Origin: Thermothelomyces thermophilus ATCC 42464
Taxonomy: Eukaryota; Ascomycota; Sordariomycetes; Sordariales; Chaetomiaceae
Length of the DNA stretch: 64,000 nucleotides
Reading direction: 5' to 3'
NCBI RefSeq assembly: GCF_000226095.1
Contig: NC_016472.1
Coordinates: 4,712,001-4,776,000 of the forward strand
The notes beneath the pieces are model-generated. The model was given only the letters and a program-made list of their open reading frames with translations, did not search any database and was not told where the DNA came from. Both the position numbers and the translations under genes were made by a program. Shown here piece after piece: positions 1-10,699 of this stretch (positions are counted from its first letter, which is position 1; every line of letters starts with the position of its first letter).

Positions 1-519
1 CCGGTGATGATGCCGTACAGCTCGTCCACGAGCTGTTGGCGCTCTTGCTTGGGCACATGCGACTTCCGACGCAGTTTCTCCCACAGCTGCTTCGTCCGGT
101 ACACCTCGTCAGCCAATGGCTTCGCGGCCTTGCGCTCTTGTGCCAGTTGTTTCTGTCTTGCGTGGGCCTCACGGGACGTCTGGGCTGGGAGGGGGTTAGA
201 GCAGAGATCTTGCGGGGGGTCAATTGGGAAGAAGCCAACCTCGTTCAGCCGGGTGGCCCTTGTTCCGCCCGTTTTCTTTTCGTTTCGCCGGGACCCGGTC
301 GCGTCGAGCGTCCGCCTGTTCGGCGCCCCCGTCTACAGAGTCCGAGAACCCGCTGCCATCGCTGTCCAAGGCCGCCTCCTCCTCATTGTCAAACTTCTGA
401 TGCTTGGGACCAGTGGCCGTCTTCGCCTTTTTGGCGCGGTTGCTTCCGTCACTATGCTTATCACCCGAGGCTGCCTTCCGTTTTGTCGAGGCAGCAGACG
501 TTGAGTGTTTGGACGCCAT
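1..519 (-). CDS. puf6: PUF6-like pumilio-repeat ribosome biogenesis protein, N-terminal part (partial)
   Basis: Start of a gene that runs off the left edge. Exon 1 is 519-240 and exon 2 is 184-1; the 55-nt intron has a CTCTAAC branch site and a CCCAG acceptor, and it joins phase 1 to give ...AER-AQTSREAHARQ. The first ~90 residues are a Lys/Ser-rich, disordered, nuclear-type tail with an acidic patch. The start of exon 2 (REAHARQKQLAQERKAAKP, then LWEKLRRKSHVPKQERQQL) is the conserved segment just before the pumilio repeats in Puf6/Penguin proteins. In yeast Puf6 acts in 60S subunit assembly with Loc1 and Rpl43 and represses ASH1 mRNA. The RNA-binding repeats lie outside the window. The start is the first ATG in frame (MASKHSTSAAST). 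The family call rests on remembered similarity. Confidence 0.82.
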
Positions 520-868
520 GGCGGGAAGGACGTTGGAGATATGCAGCCGGCGGCGCAAATCCACGGGCACGAAATTGTCGCTTTATTCAAGAGACAGAAA
601 CTCTGCACCACAGCTCAGGTCGTTTCTCTGATTATTTTTTTTCTGGGGCCGACCCCTGTTCTGCCAGGCGGTCAGATATGGTTTGGTGCAGGAGCCGGGA
701 TCTCGTGGACCCCACCAAAAGTCCCAAACGCTTGGCTCACTGCCCCTCCGTCGGCCCTGTTTGGAAAGGCACGACTTCCGTCTTCCAAGACTGCCTACCC
801 TACGCCTGTAATAATTCTTTTTTGGATTCGGCAACCTCACCTCCTTGCTACCCCACATAAAGCTCAAG

Positions 869-1623
869 ATGGGGCGCGAGGAGCAAATTGAGGAACGGGA
901 AGTTCTAAACTCCATCTTCCCTGACGAAATAACAGGTGGGAACGGCCTGTGTCAACGGTGCAGAGTGCCGAGGAGGGGCTGATGGGTTTCTTCTGCTCCG
1001 CAGACATATCGGAGACCGAGTATCGGATTACCATAAAGCTTGACATTCCAGACGATGAAGGAGATCCGCCGGTCATGCTCCTTACCGTGCGGTACCCGGA
1101 AGAATATCCGGACAAAGCTCCTCTCCTGGAGCTAGCCGCACCTCAGAACTCTACCCCTCACCAATACCTGAATATCGCCGAGGACAAAGATCAGCTGCTA
1201 AGCGGGCTGGAAGCCACGATCGAGGAGAACCTGGGCATGGCAATGGTCTTTACTCTAGTCTCCGCGGTGAAGGAAGCTGCCGAAAAATTGGTGGAGGACC
1301 GAAAACAGGCCGCTGCCAAGGCGCATGAAGAAGCGATCCTCGCCGCCGAACGAGAGGAGAACAAGAAGTTCCATGGCACCCCCGTGAACCGCGAGACATT
1401 CTTGAAATGGCGGGAGCAGTTCCTGAAGGAGATGGAGGAGGCACGACTCAGGGAGGAGGAGGAGAGGGCGGCCGAAATGAAGAAGGCAAAAATTAAGGAG
1501 CCGGTAAAGCTCACAGGGAAGCAATTGTGGGAAAGGGGTCTTGCCACTGCTGGCCAGGAGGATGGCGATGAGGACGGGGTGCCAACAGAGGATGTACAGA
1601 AGCTCAAAGTTGGCGGTAGTTAA
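869..1623 (+). CDS. gir2: GIR2/RWDD1-like RWD-domain protein
   Basis: Two exons, 869-935 and 1004-1623; the 68-nt intron ends CTCCGCAG and splitting a GAC codon restores frame, giving 228 aa. The N-terminus (MGREEQIEEREVLNSIFPDE) is the typical opening of an RWD domain, which continues to about residue 110 with the YPEEYPDKAP signature. A long charged, probably coiled region follows (Lys/Glu-rich, about 130-200), then a GKQLWERGL segment conserved in Gir2. In yeast Gir2 is an unstructured acidic partner of the GTPase Rbg2 and binds Gcn1 through its RWD domain, linking translation to amino-acid-starvation signalling. The gene ends 247 bp before the convergent ACL4 gene. An uninterrupted ORF begins only inside the intron, so the true start needs the short first exon. 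Confidence 0.87.
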
Positions 1624-1870
1624 ATCTGCTACCCTCGCTGGGAATGGATGCTCGCACAGTCACCGCTTTCCAAGAATCGCTAACAACGAGAGATGCCGCA
1701 AAACTCCCCAACCAACTGTCCATATGAGTCCGCAGGTGCCTCTGGATCGCCAGCCGACAATGTTCCGTACGGAACGCCTGCTAGTATGCCGTGGAAATGT
1801 CTGACATACAACCGTCTATCAATACCGTGTGGAGATTCCCGCTTGCGAGAAAGAAAAAAACATGGGCTCG

Positions 1871-3061
1871 TCACTGCATTTCCGTGTCCTCGTCGTCATC
1901 AATACCCTCCCACTCTTCGTCGTCGGTATCCTCCCATTCGTCTTCATCCTCTCCGTTCTCGGCAGCCTCGCCAAGTTCGCCTTTTATGGACTCAAGAAGC
2001 TCCTGCGCATGCTCCCCTAACCTTTCGTCCTCGTACTCCTCCTGCTTAAAGACCTTGAGGCACTGAGCGAGCCACTTCCTGGATGATCGCCAGAAGGCTT
2101 TCCAGGTCTCGGCATCTGAAGGCTGTCCCTGGGTCTTCAGGTTCTCCCCGGAGATGTACCGGGCGTACCCGCCGAGGTACAGAACCTCGACGCTCCGGTC
2201 GTCTTCGGCTATCAAGCGCTCCGTGACATCAATCGCCTCCTTCTCCATTCCAACCTCGATCAGCAACCTAACAAGACTGACTCGTGTAGGAAACGGTGGT
2301 ACGGCAGGATCTTCCGGCGCAAGATCGCTCCACAGCCCCAAACTTCGCTTCAAGGCCTCCCGCGCCTCCTCGGTCCTGGTCTGGGAGATCCGAACGTTGG
2401 CGACGGTCTGCCACGTCTCGGCGGACTCGGGGGCGAGCATGGTCGCTTCCGTAACGAGAGCCTCGCATCGCTGTTCGGCGTCCTCCTCCCAGCTGAGGTC
2501 CGTCATGTAAACCTCCGCCACGGCGCACAGCGTCTCGGCAAGGCGCTTCCGCTTTTCTGCTATGACCGCCTCTTGCGTGTCGCGTGTCAGGGGTCGTGAT
2601 TCGAGCGACTCGGTGAGTGTCTGGATCTGGGCACGCAAGACGGCAGCCCCGCGCTCATACCACGAAACACTGTCTTGCCCGCCCTCCTCGCTAAGCTGTG
2701 CTAACCATAAGAATTTCTCGGCTCCGCCGCCAACGTCTTCTGGGAGGGAGCCGTCCTCGTCAACCTTGACGGCAGCAGCGAAGAAGGCACGGGCGGTGTC
2801 AACTTCTCCCAGTTCGACATGGATCTGACCGAGGATGGACAAGACGGCTCCAGCAAGCCTTCCGCCTTCTCCAACATGCTCATAAGCGGCGAGCGCTATC
2901 TTCGCTGCGGTTTGGGGGTCGCCTGCTTCAAGGTGGGCGGTCGCTTGGGCGAGGAGGTCCCTCGGGTTAACATTTGCGCCTCGTGCAGCTGCTGGCTTTA
3001 CTCGAGCTCGATCCCTCGCTCTGTCCGACTGCGACTTCTTCTTTGGTTTTGTCGGTGCCAT
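1871..3061 (-). CDS. acl4: ACL4, dedicated assembly chaperone of ribosomal protein uL4 (TPR protein)
   Basis: Single exon of 396 aa. The start is the internal ATG giving MAPTKPKKKSQSDRARDRAR; the open frame extends further upstream, but without similarity. After a basic tail, residues ~30-330 are helical tetratricopeptide pairs (for example LLAQATAHLEAGDPQTAAKI and AGAVLSILGQIHVELGEVDT). The last ~40 residues are almost purely acidic (EDEDEWEDTDDEEWEG), as in known Acl4. In yeast and Chaetomium thermophilum Acl4 captures nascent Rpl4 during translation, shields its internal loop and escorts it to pre-60S particles. It is divergent from the CFEM gene across about 1.06 kb and convergent with GIR2. 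Length, TPR content and acidic tail all fit the family. Confidence 0.85.
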   Translation of the reverse strand: MAPTKPKKKSQSDRARDRARVKPAAARGANVNPRDLLAQATAHLEAGDPQTAAKIALAAYEHVGEGGRLAGAVLSILGQIHVELGEVDTARAFFAAAVKVDEDGSLPEDVGGGAEKFLWLAQLSEEGGQDSVSWYERGAAVLRAQIQTLTESLESRPLTRDTQEAVIAEKRKRLAETLCAVAEVYMTDLSWEEDAEQRCEALVTEATMLAPESAETWQTVANVRISQTRTEEAREALKRSLGLWSDLAPEDPAVPPFPTRVSLVRLLIEVGMEKEAIDVTERLIAEDDRSVEVLYLGGYARYISGENLKTQGQPSDAETWKAFWRSSRKWLAQCLKVFKQEEYEDERLGEHAQELLESIKGELGEAAENGEDEDEWEDTDDEEWEGIDDDEDTEMQ

Positions 3062-4123
3062 CGCGCGAATGTCGACCGAGATATAGAGGCAGGCAATTGG
3101 TGAGGAATGAGCCAGGTTCAATGGCCAAATCGAAATTTGGGCGTTATCGGAAGACAGTGGGATCTTATCGATAACGATTTTCCCCGCAAAACCTTGGTGG
3201 GCTGGCATGGGGTGGGTCTGAGATCTTGATATTACGCAGTATCCGCATCCCGCCATTGCATGCTAACCGTGCCGATGTTCCGAACCAAGGTGGCCGCATC
3301 CAGGTAGCCTATTATCACCACGGAGACCGTAACTATACTACCTACAACATACCGCACCTCGAGCTTGCAGTACATACATACATTATTCGAACTTGCAGTC
3401 AACCTCTCAAACCCTCGCTGCAAATATGCAATACCGGAATGGCATCCTGAAGTTCGAGAGCGTGGCGGCGTGTAATCCGTACATATGTTGGTGTAGCGCT
3501 CGCAAGTGAACGGAACTACTCCGTACCTGCTGCAGCATGTAGGACTCGGACGCCTTCAGGTACTAATTTTACACTACATGTGGTTGGCATCTGCACCCGC
3601 ACCTTCCAACCTTTTTCGACGGTGCTACGCTAAATCTTGGTGGTAGCTACTGCAGAGGGTGGTGGTGACCCGGGATGCCCATTGGCCAATGCTCACGATG
3701 TCTGATTAAAGGACCTGGTGTTTTTGGCTTGACCCATCCCTCACCCCTGTCCGTGATGTTTCAGCCTAGCAATAATGAGTGACCTCTTGTCAAATGACGA
3801 GGTAAAGTTGGTGATTGCCGGCATTCCCAGTGCCGTTGAAGTGGGAAGGTTCCGCCTTGGAACCGAGGGATCTCTCGAGGCTAGTTTAGGAATAATCTGC
3901 GCCCGTCTCTTTAAAAAGAAAACAGTGTCCTGGACATGCCGCTCATCGCGTCTCTCCCGTCTCTCCTTCCATCCCTCTCTCTCTCTCTCGGGTGACCGCT
4001 CCAGGACCCTCTGTACAACAGTCTAAGCCCGGGCGCTTGTGTGTACATACCTCTCCTCAAACTTGGGCGGGCAGGCCTTCTCCCTCGTCTTGCGACATCC
4101 TCGTTCCCCTGCCGTGGTCAACC
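3062..4123. other. divergent intergenic region, ACL4 / CFEM gene
   Basis: About 1.06 kb with no convincing ORF. It holds the promoters of both flanking genes, one copy of the recurrent 9-mer TACTCCGTA at 3517-3525, and a CT-rich tract (CTCTCTCTCTCTCTC near 3978-3992) about 140 bp upstream of the CFEM start codon. Confidence 0.6.
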
Positions 4124-4879
4124 ATGGTTCTCGCCAGCTACCTCCGGCTTGCTGTGCTCGGCACAGTGCTGCTGTCCTCCCAAGCCCAGGCAGCCTTCGA
4201 CTTCACACCCTGTGTCGAGAACTGCATCTCCTCGTCCGGCTGTGAGCCAGACAGCGCAAGATGCGTTTGCAAGGAAGCAAGGGGGCTCCTGCTCGACTCG
4301 GTCATCTCGTGCCTGTTCTTCAACTGCAAGAGCGACCTCGTCAATTTCGAGGACGCCTTCCTGGACCCGGTCGAAGAAGGCTGCGAGGACCGCCACCGAG
4401 ACATTCCCGAGTCCAAGCTCGAGGCTGCTGAAAGCCTAGCCAGCAGCTACATCGACAAACTGCCCTCCCCTACCACCATGAAGACCACAATGGCGGAGGC
4501 GTCGAGGACGACGACCAAGCCGAGCACCACTGAGTCGCCAGAGGCCTCGTCCTCCTCGTCGACCTCAACGACCACGACGGCGACGTCGGAAGAAGATGCA
4601 CGGCCCAGCACCTCGGCCACACACAGGGGCGCCGAACAGCCGACGTCAGTCACATCCGCTCCTACCGATGGGGTCGCCGCGCCATCATCTACCGTAGAAG
4701 CGCCCGCCGCTCAGAGCTCGACCACGTCATCGTCAGAGTCGTCCCAGTCCGGAAGCTCTGGTTCTAACCCTTTTGATTCCAACCCTTTCGCAACCATGAA
4801 GTCCGCGGTGTCGGCTGTCAAGCCCTTGGTCACGCTTCTCGGGTTGCCCCTGGCTATTTCCGTATTAGCGTTGGCGTAG
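4124..4879 (+). CDS. CFEM-type GPI-anchored cell-surface protein
   Basis: Intronless, 251 aa. Residues 1-23 form a signal peptide (MVLASYLRLAVLGTVLLSSQ). The next ~65 residues contain eight cysteines in CFEM-like order (PCVENC, SSGC, RCVC, SCLFFNC, GC). Residues ~110-220 are a Ser/Thr-rich low-complexity stalk, probably O-glycosylated. The C-terminus is a hydrophobic tail (TLLGLPLAISVLALA) preceded by small residues, as expected for GPI attachment. CFEM proteins sit in the wall or plasma membrane of ascomycetes; some bind haem or act in adhesion and virulence, but nothing here fixes the role. The ATG lies in a good context (CAACCATGG). The gene is convergent with MSH5, 310 bp apart. Confidence 0.8.
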   Translation: MVLASYLRLAVLGTVLLSSQAQAAFDFTPCVENCISSSGCEPDSARCVCKEARGLLLDSVISCLFFNCKSDLVNFEDAFLDPVEEGCEDRHRDIPESKLEAAESLASSYIDKLPSPTTMKTTMAEASRTTTKPSTTESPEASSSSSTSTTTTATSEEDARPSTSATHRGAEQPTSVTSAPTDGVAAPSSTVEAPAAQSSTTSSSESSQSGSSGSNPFDSNPFATMKSAVSAVKPLVTLLGLPLAISVLALA

Positions 4880-5189
4880 CAGGAGCACTGGCGAGGAGGT
4901 ATGGTACTCCAAAAGGATTAATGGGCTGTGAACGTACATGCATCATGAGGAGGCCGCGGCTTGTTCCGTGTCCTTGGGAGAAGATGGCGGCTGTGTACGA
5001 AGTGGTGGCGGTTTTCATGATTTTCATATTGATACCCTCCGTCGATGGTTACGGTGAACGGTTTTTTTGTTCTGGCTACATCATGGTTAGGAATCATACC
5101 TGGCTTGTGCAGGGCCATGTTTGCTAATAATGTGTATTATACTGAAGCAGCAGGATGTCGGCAATTGATGGAATGTATACCCCTCGCGC
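4880..5189. other. convergent 3' spacer, CFEM gene / MSH5
   Basis: A 310-bp spacer between two convergent genes that must carry both 3' UTRs. No ORF, repeat or RNA gene was seen. Confidence 0.6.
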
Positions 5190-8100
5190 TTAAAACCTGT
5201 CGCAATTCGTCGCCATCATGTTTGATGTACCCTCTTCTTTTGGTGCTAATATGGCCTGTAACAGCTCTCGGATGGAAGCACCGCCGTCTTCTCCGTGGCC
5301 CAGGCCTTGAAATTGCAACTCCAAGAAATTTCTTGCGATGAGCTCCGCTTGTTTCAGCTCCAACCTGTCTTCCTCGGATAACCCAGAACAAACTTCTAGC
5401 AGGCTCTCATTCTCGTTCTGCAGTGCTACGAGGGCTTCAGCCCTCCTAATGATGTTGCTCGGTACATCACTCACTGCCGCGCACATTACTCCTAGGCTCG
5501 ATGGACCTCGGCCGGGCACTAACCGGTAAAGGAACGTTATTTGCTCCTCTAAGTCCTCGGCTTCCGGGTCGAGGCGGGCATCCATGTGCGCAAAGGCGAT
5601 ATTCTTTCCTGAGCGGAGGAACTCGTTGTCGAACACTTCGTGGAAATGAGTACCAGCAAGAACCTTGGGGCTTTCCGTGCCGAGGTCCAGAAAGTAGGTA
5701 AGATATGCTGCTAAGAGAGCGGAGCCGCTCTCCGCGGTGGTGCCTTTCCCAAACTCATCGATTAACAACAGGCTCCGGCGGGTTGCAAAATTCATCGAGA
5801 ACGCAGCCTGTTTCAGGTCGACCAAGAAGGCACTTTCGTCATCAACAACCGTCTCCCTCGTAGCAATGCGGGTAAGGATGCGGTCTGTCACCCCGATTGT
5901 GGCACAGGTTGCCGGAACGTAGCTGCCAGTATGTGCCAAGTACACAATGAGGGCGACCTGCCTCATGTACACACTCTTGCCTGAGTTGTTTGGGCCCGTC
6001 AAGATGAGCATGGAAGGGGCTAGTTCCATTCTGCCACCGTTGATTGCTATCCCGCCAGTGCCACAGCCTCCGGCCACCGTAGTGTCGTTGGGGATGTACG
6101 ATGGCACTAGAAGTTCCTGGAGTGGGTGACGGCCGCCGGTGATGTCTATCACATTCGAAGTCGTCATTGTAGGAGCCGTCCAATTATACTTTTCTGCGGC
6201 CAAGGCGAGTGCGAGCATACTGTCGAGTTCTGCGAAGAGGTCAGACGCGTGGAGGATCGCCCCCTCATGCTCCATAACTTCAGTTGCTAGGGCCATCATC
6301 ACCTCGATTTCCTCGTCTGCCCATGCACGTTAGATCTATCCGAAACAGCAGACGCCAACTTACCCGCGATGCGGGAGAGGAGGTCCCCGTATTGGGAGTC
6401 AAGGTCCAGCATGAGTCGATTCTTGTAATACCCCATGTCTTCGCTAACGAAACACATCACCCACTCACTGTCGGGGTCGTTTTGGCCATGGTAGGCGCCT
6501 TCACCTGTCTCGGGGTCGAGCTCCGTGGCGACCAGAAACCCTATTTGCGGCATGACTGTGCAATGACGGATGAACCTTGCCGCCTCTCTGGGAGTCTCCC
6601 GGACGACGGAATCCTTCAGTTCGGGAAGTATATGGCAAACATTTGCGAATTCTCGTCTCAACCCGTCGAGGTATTCGCTTGCTCCCGCGTGAATCTCTGC
6701 ATGGCCAGACTCCTTGGATAGCCGAAAGTCGATAGTTCGCATGATAATGTCGCCGAGATACAAGAAGCGGTTAACATCAACTTCGTTGCGTATCTGTCTA
6801 CGTTAGTGACCTGGCGGAGCTGTCAAGTCTGTCGCCTATGAGATGCTCACCTTATCGAAAACGTCGACTTCGGAAACCCCTTTCAACGCGTGGACAGCCC
6901 GCTTCAACTGGGTGGACACCATAGCGAACCTCAGCAACGCTTTCCATTCCCCAACACGGATGGATAATTGGCCGCGTATTCGATCCACCCCTTCTTTACA
7001 TGGAGAAGCAAAGTTTTGGCGTTCTTCACCTTTCTGAGAAGCATCCGCATATTCTTCGCAATTTCCTGGTTTTCTGGGCGGAGTAGAACTTCAATGCTCC
7101 TGTGTCGCTCCTGGATCAGTCTGATATCAGTAGTTGGCCGAAGGATTATCTGACGGAGCCTCCTTTTGCCTTGGGCGCTGGAAGCAAGGGCTTGGAGAAG
7201 GCCTGTGACTGAGAGCGCCTCTTTCGCTTTGGGCTCGGAACTGTTTGAGAACCGGGCTTGCACGTTGGGGTGCAATTCTGACTGCAGGATTTGTAGGGAG
7301 ACCAGGGAGTCACCGCTCACGAGTAGAGTGTCTGTGGCTGTGTTCATCCTGATGTCTTTTACACAAAATAAGAACGCCATGTCCTCTTCCTCGTCTGAAG
7401 ATAGGCCTTCGGCTCTTCTTCGCCGCTCAAGGTCGGTAAGAACTGCTCCTGCGCAACCGACAGACAGGTAGCTCTCAAAGCTGATCTTCTCTCCGACACG
7501 CATGAGTTTGTTATGGGCGGCGGAGCCGAGAGATTGCACGGGCTCTTCTCCTACCGCTAAGATTGCAATAGGGTCAGGCTTTGCCGGCCTGGGATCGGCC
7601 TTAGCCAGCGCTTCCTTTCCAGCCTCGTAGTCGAACTGTGCAGATGATATGTACCGTAGAACATACGCTCCTTGCCCACCAAACCAGTTCTCGTTGTTGT
7701 CAAACCGGTGTGCATCACGCTCAAGGAATTCGATCAGGTCACCAGGTGCCCTGTTTGGTATGATGATGGATGTCGGCTGGACCTGAAGCAGAAGCGTGTC
7801 GACAGTTGCAACTCCTCCCATGGAGACGTCTTCCTCGAGTACCAGGGTTTGGTCCATCGCGATATAGTAAGCACATCCAACCCTGCCGTCCTTGTCCACG
7901 TCAATCGCCATGATGACCTCGTTGAGGGTATCTTGGCGATCGCCGTTCCTGTCCTGTTGGTCAACTGCATAGTCGAAGCGTATGTCAGGGTGTTTATGTC
8001 TCCCTGACGTGTTAAGGGGTGGCACATGTGACGGGCAGGCGTGACGATATGATGGCCATCGTCTTGGAGGTTGTGACCTGACTTCCGCTGGTACCGTGTT

Positions 8101-8517
8101 CGGTAGGACGGTTGGAGGGGACAGATTTAAGGTCCTTCTTAGGTTGGACTGGTCGAGTGAGGCTTCCTGGCCCCGGTACCAATGGCTTACAGACGCGAAT
8201 TGATTCTCGGGAGGGCTCGAGCGGCGAGGAATAGTAAGATGACGGCCAGTACCGTTGTTGGATCTGGACGCCCTACTTTGAAGTGATTGGTAATCAGATA
8301 CCGGAGCAAATCCGGATAAAGCTCTATTTGTGTGATGAGTAGGCCCGTAGCCGGAAGAGCGTGGGTGGTTAAGAGACGGGAGTGGCGTTCCCAGCCGCGA
8401 TGATGTAACCGACTGTGAGCGGGATGGAGCGGGGGATGAGGACGAGTCAAGACTCCGAGGGGACAGCAAATGAGACGCGGTCGAGTAGACACTGCGAGTA
8501 CTTCCATTGGTTGCCAT
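5190..8517 (-). CDS. msh5: MSH5, meiotic MutS homologue (apparent one-base frameshift in exon 1)
   Basis: Exons 8517-6851, 6793-6364 and 6316-5190, with introns of 57 and 47 nt. About 215 Ser/Pro-rich residues lead into the MutS core (VGCAYYIAMDQTLVLEEDV). The last exon carries Walker A (TGPNNSGKS, about residues 806-814) and Walker B (LLLIDEFGKGT). The HPLQELLVPSYIPND and IGVTDRILTRIATRE motifs mark MSH5 rather than MSH4. Msh4-Msh5 clamps Holliday junctions and promotes meiotic crossovers. The coding sum is 3224 nt, one short of a multiple of three: the frame must change between LLRKVKNAKTLLLHVKKG and VDRIRGQLSIRVGEWKALL, at the four-C run 6988-6991 (GGGG in the coding strand). An extra G there restores about 1074 aa. 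I find no intron that explains it. It may be an assembly error or a true lesion. The start is the only good ATG (ACCATGG); the upstream in-frame codon is GTG. Confidence 0.86.
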
Positions 8518-9069
8518 GGTTGCAGTCCGCGTCGAACACACACTCAGCGAGGGTCGACAAACTTGAGAGGCTGCGAAGCGTTAGCCTGGAAAATACCCAT
8601 TCATATACATGCCTTCCAGCGTTCTGACCCACCAACGTTGTCTCATAACAGTCCACGAGGCGGAATAGATTACAGCGGTATGTATTCTCTTGGAGGTCCC
8701 GAGCGGCAGGCAGCGGACCTGGACCCAGAAGAATCTTCGAGGAGCTGCGAGGCACATCAAGGTTGGAGGGTCATAGAGGGGAGCTCCTCCGATTGTTGAC
8801 TTGTTATGGTAAAATGATGGAAAGGAAACCGGGAAGCAAGCAGCCTTTGAAGTTCTATGACTGCTACGAACGCGTCGCGCACGGCAGTTGGAAGGAGCGC
8901 CCGACATATCTGACCTGCTGTCTCCTGCTGCAAACCCCGACTGGCAAGAGAAGCGGATTCGGCACGAGAACTGGGGTCATTGTTGGGAGGCAGCCCGGAA
9001 ATATTTATGTTAGCAACCAAAAAAAGGGAGAGAAGAAGAGACAGGTTGTATTTCGCGGATTCCAGGCTA
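8518..9069. other. intergenic, MSH5 upstream / EMC5 downstream
   Basis: About 550 bp containing the MSH5 promoter and the EMC5 3' UTR. Several short open frames cross it, but none has sensible composition or an ATG in good context. Confidence 0.55.
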
Positions 9070-9545
9070 TCACTGCTCTTGCTGAGCACCTCCTTTCTGA
9101 ATCCAGTCGGTAAACTCCCTGCGTTGCTTCCGGATGTCCACGAAGTTGGGACGAGACTCCAGGACACTGAACGGATTTCCCATATAGTCCTTTTCTACCG
9201 CTCCAGCATTGTCTGTAAAGCCTTCTTCGCCTTCACGCTCAATCTTCCCGGCCCAGACGCGCCACTCGATCGGTCGCAGCGGGCGCGTGCCTAGGACCAG
9301 CCCGAGAAGAATAATAAAGGTTGAAATGATCGTTTCGAGTTTGATGTCAACCGGAAGAGAGGCCGCAGACGAAGTTACTGTGGCAGTGGTAGCAACCCGT
9401 AGAGATTGCAGAGCAGTATGTTCTCGCGCGGAGTAGCAGCTTGGAACTGGTCAGAAAGCGGTTTCGCTAGCTAAGGCGGGTCTCCTTACGCGTGTGCAAG
9501 CAGAAGACCGCCAAGGACGGTGATTGATCTGGAAAGGAGCGTCAT
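9070..9545 (-). CDS. emc5: EMC5/MMgT-like subunit 5 of the ER membrane protein complex
   Basis: A two-exon gene, 9545-9490 and 9439-9070, with a 50-nt intron (donor GTAAGG, branch CTGACC, acceptor TTCCAAG), encoding 141 aa. The first exon encodes MTLLSRSITVLGGLLLAHA, the first transmembrane helix. Exon 2 continues CYSAREHTALQSL, then a second helix (LETIISTFIILLGLVLGT), and ends in a soluble tail (RPIEWRVWAGKIE, NPFSVLESRPNFVDIRKQR, FTDWIQK). This is the EMC5 plan: a two-helix protein with a conserved W-rich segment after helix 2. EMC5 is a core subunit of the ER insertase for tail-anchored and multi-pass membrane proteins. The gene is easy to miss because no ATG-started open frame covers it before splicing. 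Confidence 0.85.
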
Positions 9546-10699
9546 TTTGTGCAGCGCTCGATGATTCGTCTCGACGTGGTTGAGACGGGTCGAGGCTCCT
9601 GATGACGAGAGCCTACAAGACCTCGAAGGAGCTTGGAGCTGATGTGGGTCGTGCGATGGTTTGGTTACGGATTGTTGAAGCTGATATCAGCGACAAGGCG
9701 AGTTGCAAGCACTACCTAGGTACCTCCATTACGCCTGTAAGGAGAGGTGTGTATGTACCTATCCATACAAATTAGCTGCGCCCATGCATGCATCTACCTG
9801 GTAGTTAGTTGTAAACATTATGGGGTAGGCGCCTGTAATCTCCAGGTAGTCCAAACTCAATTGATACATATCAAATAGATGCATAAATGTATCTAAGCAA
9901 TACATAGTCCCACTTCCTCTAACTTGCTGTTCCTGGCCATTTCTCAACTCGACGGGAAGACGGATTGGCACCAACTTTCGAAGCACTTACAGGCTCGCAC
10001 CGGGCTTGGTGGTTTCAAAAGGAGTTTTTTTTTTTTTTGTCAGCCTTGCTTGGCTCTAAGGTCCTTAAATCCACCTGGTACCTAGCTAAAGGAACGGCCA
10101 AATGCAAGGAGCTCGCACAAAGGTGTTGTCATGAGAGCCTCGAGGCACACACGCCAAAGGCAAGGAGAGCTGCAGCACATCAATCAGCTCAAGCACAAGC
10201 ACAGGCACAGGCAGCTTGATAAGCCATGTTGTCCGGGCAGTAGTACTGTCTAAGATAGGACGCGAAAAGTAGGCCAGGAGTTTCTTTTTTATCATTATTT
10301 CACTCGAAAGCCCTCCACAATCTCTCCCCCCATCCGAAAACAAAGAAATGCTCATTATTCAGAACCCGCTGAATCACACCGAGACTCCCGTCCCCCAAAT
10401 CCCCCGGACGTCTATGTTCTTCTCCTACCCAACGCCAACGCCGATACCCATGGACCGTCGGGATGAGACATCTAAAATGCTAGCGCCTGGTTGATGCTTT
10501 CCGCTTTTCTTTCTGTACTGTTGTTCTTCGTTCCCGTTCCTTTCAGCTCACTCCCTCTTCTTTGCCGCCGCTCTTGCTCCAGGGGTTGCGCACTTCGACT
10601 TCCCCTTCTCCTTTCCCTCTCTCTTCCCCCCCTTTCGCCATCTCTCGCTCACCCTCGGGAAGGTTTCATCCTCCTTTCTTGGCCCCGGACATGACAAGC
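9546..10699. other. intergenic, EMC5 promoter / HMG gene 3' side
   Basis: About 1.15 kb without a credible gene. It includes short inverted CCTAGG/GGTACC-type palindromes near 9713-9725, a T12-13 run near 10026, and a long pyrimidine-rich stretch (about 10495-10690) that probably belongs to the 3' UTR of the HMG-box gene. Confidence 0.55.

Noticed and set aside
36-860. 274-codon open frame on plus over the PUF6 start
   Set aside because: Lies antisense to the PUF6 exons and spans its promoter; Arg/Pro/Ser/Cys-rich shadow with no domain.
5190-8517. MSH4 as the identity of the MutS gene
   Set aside because: Motifs HPLQELLVPSYIPND, GPNNSGKS and IDEFGKGT match MSH5; MSH4 would have a GPNMSGKST-type Walker A and DELGRGTS.
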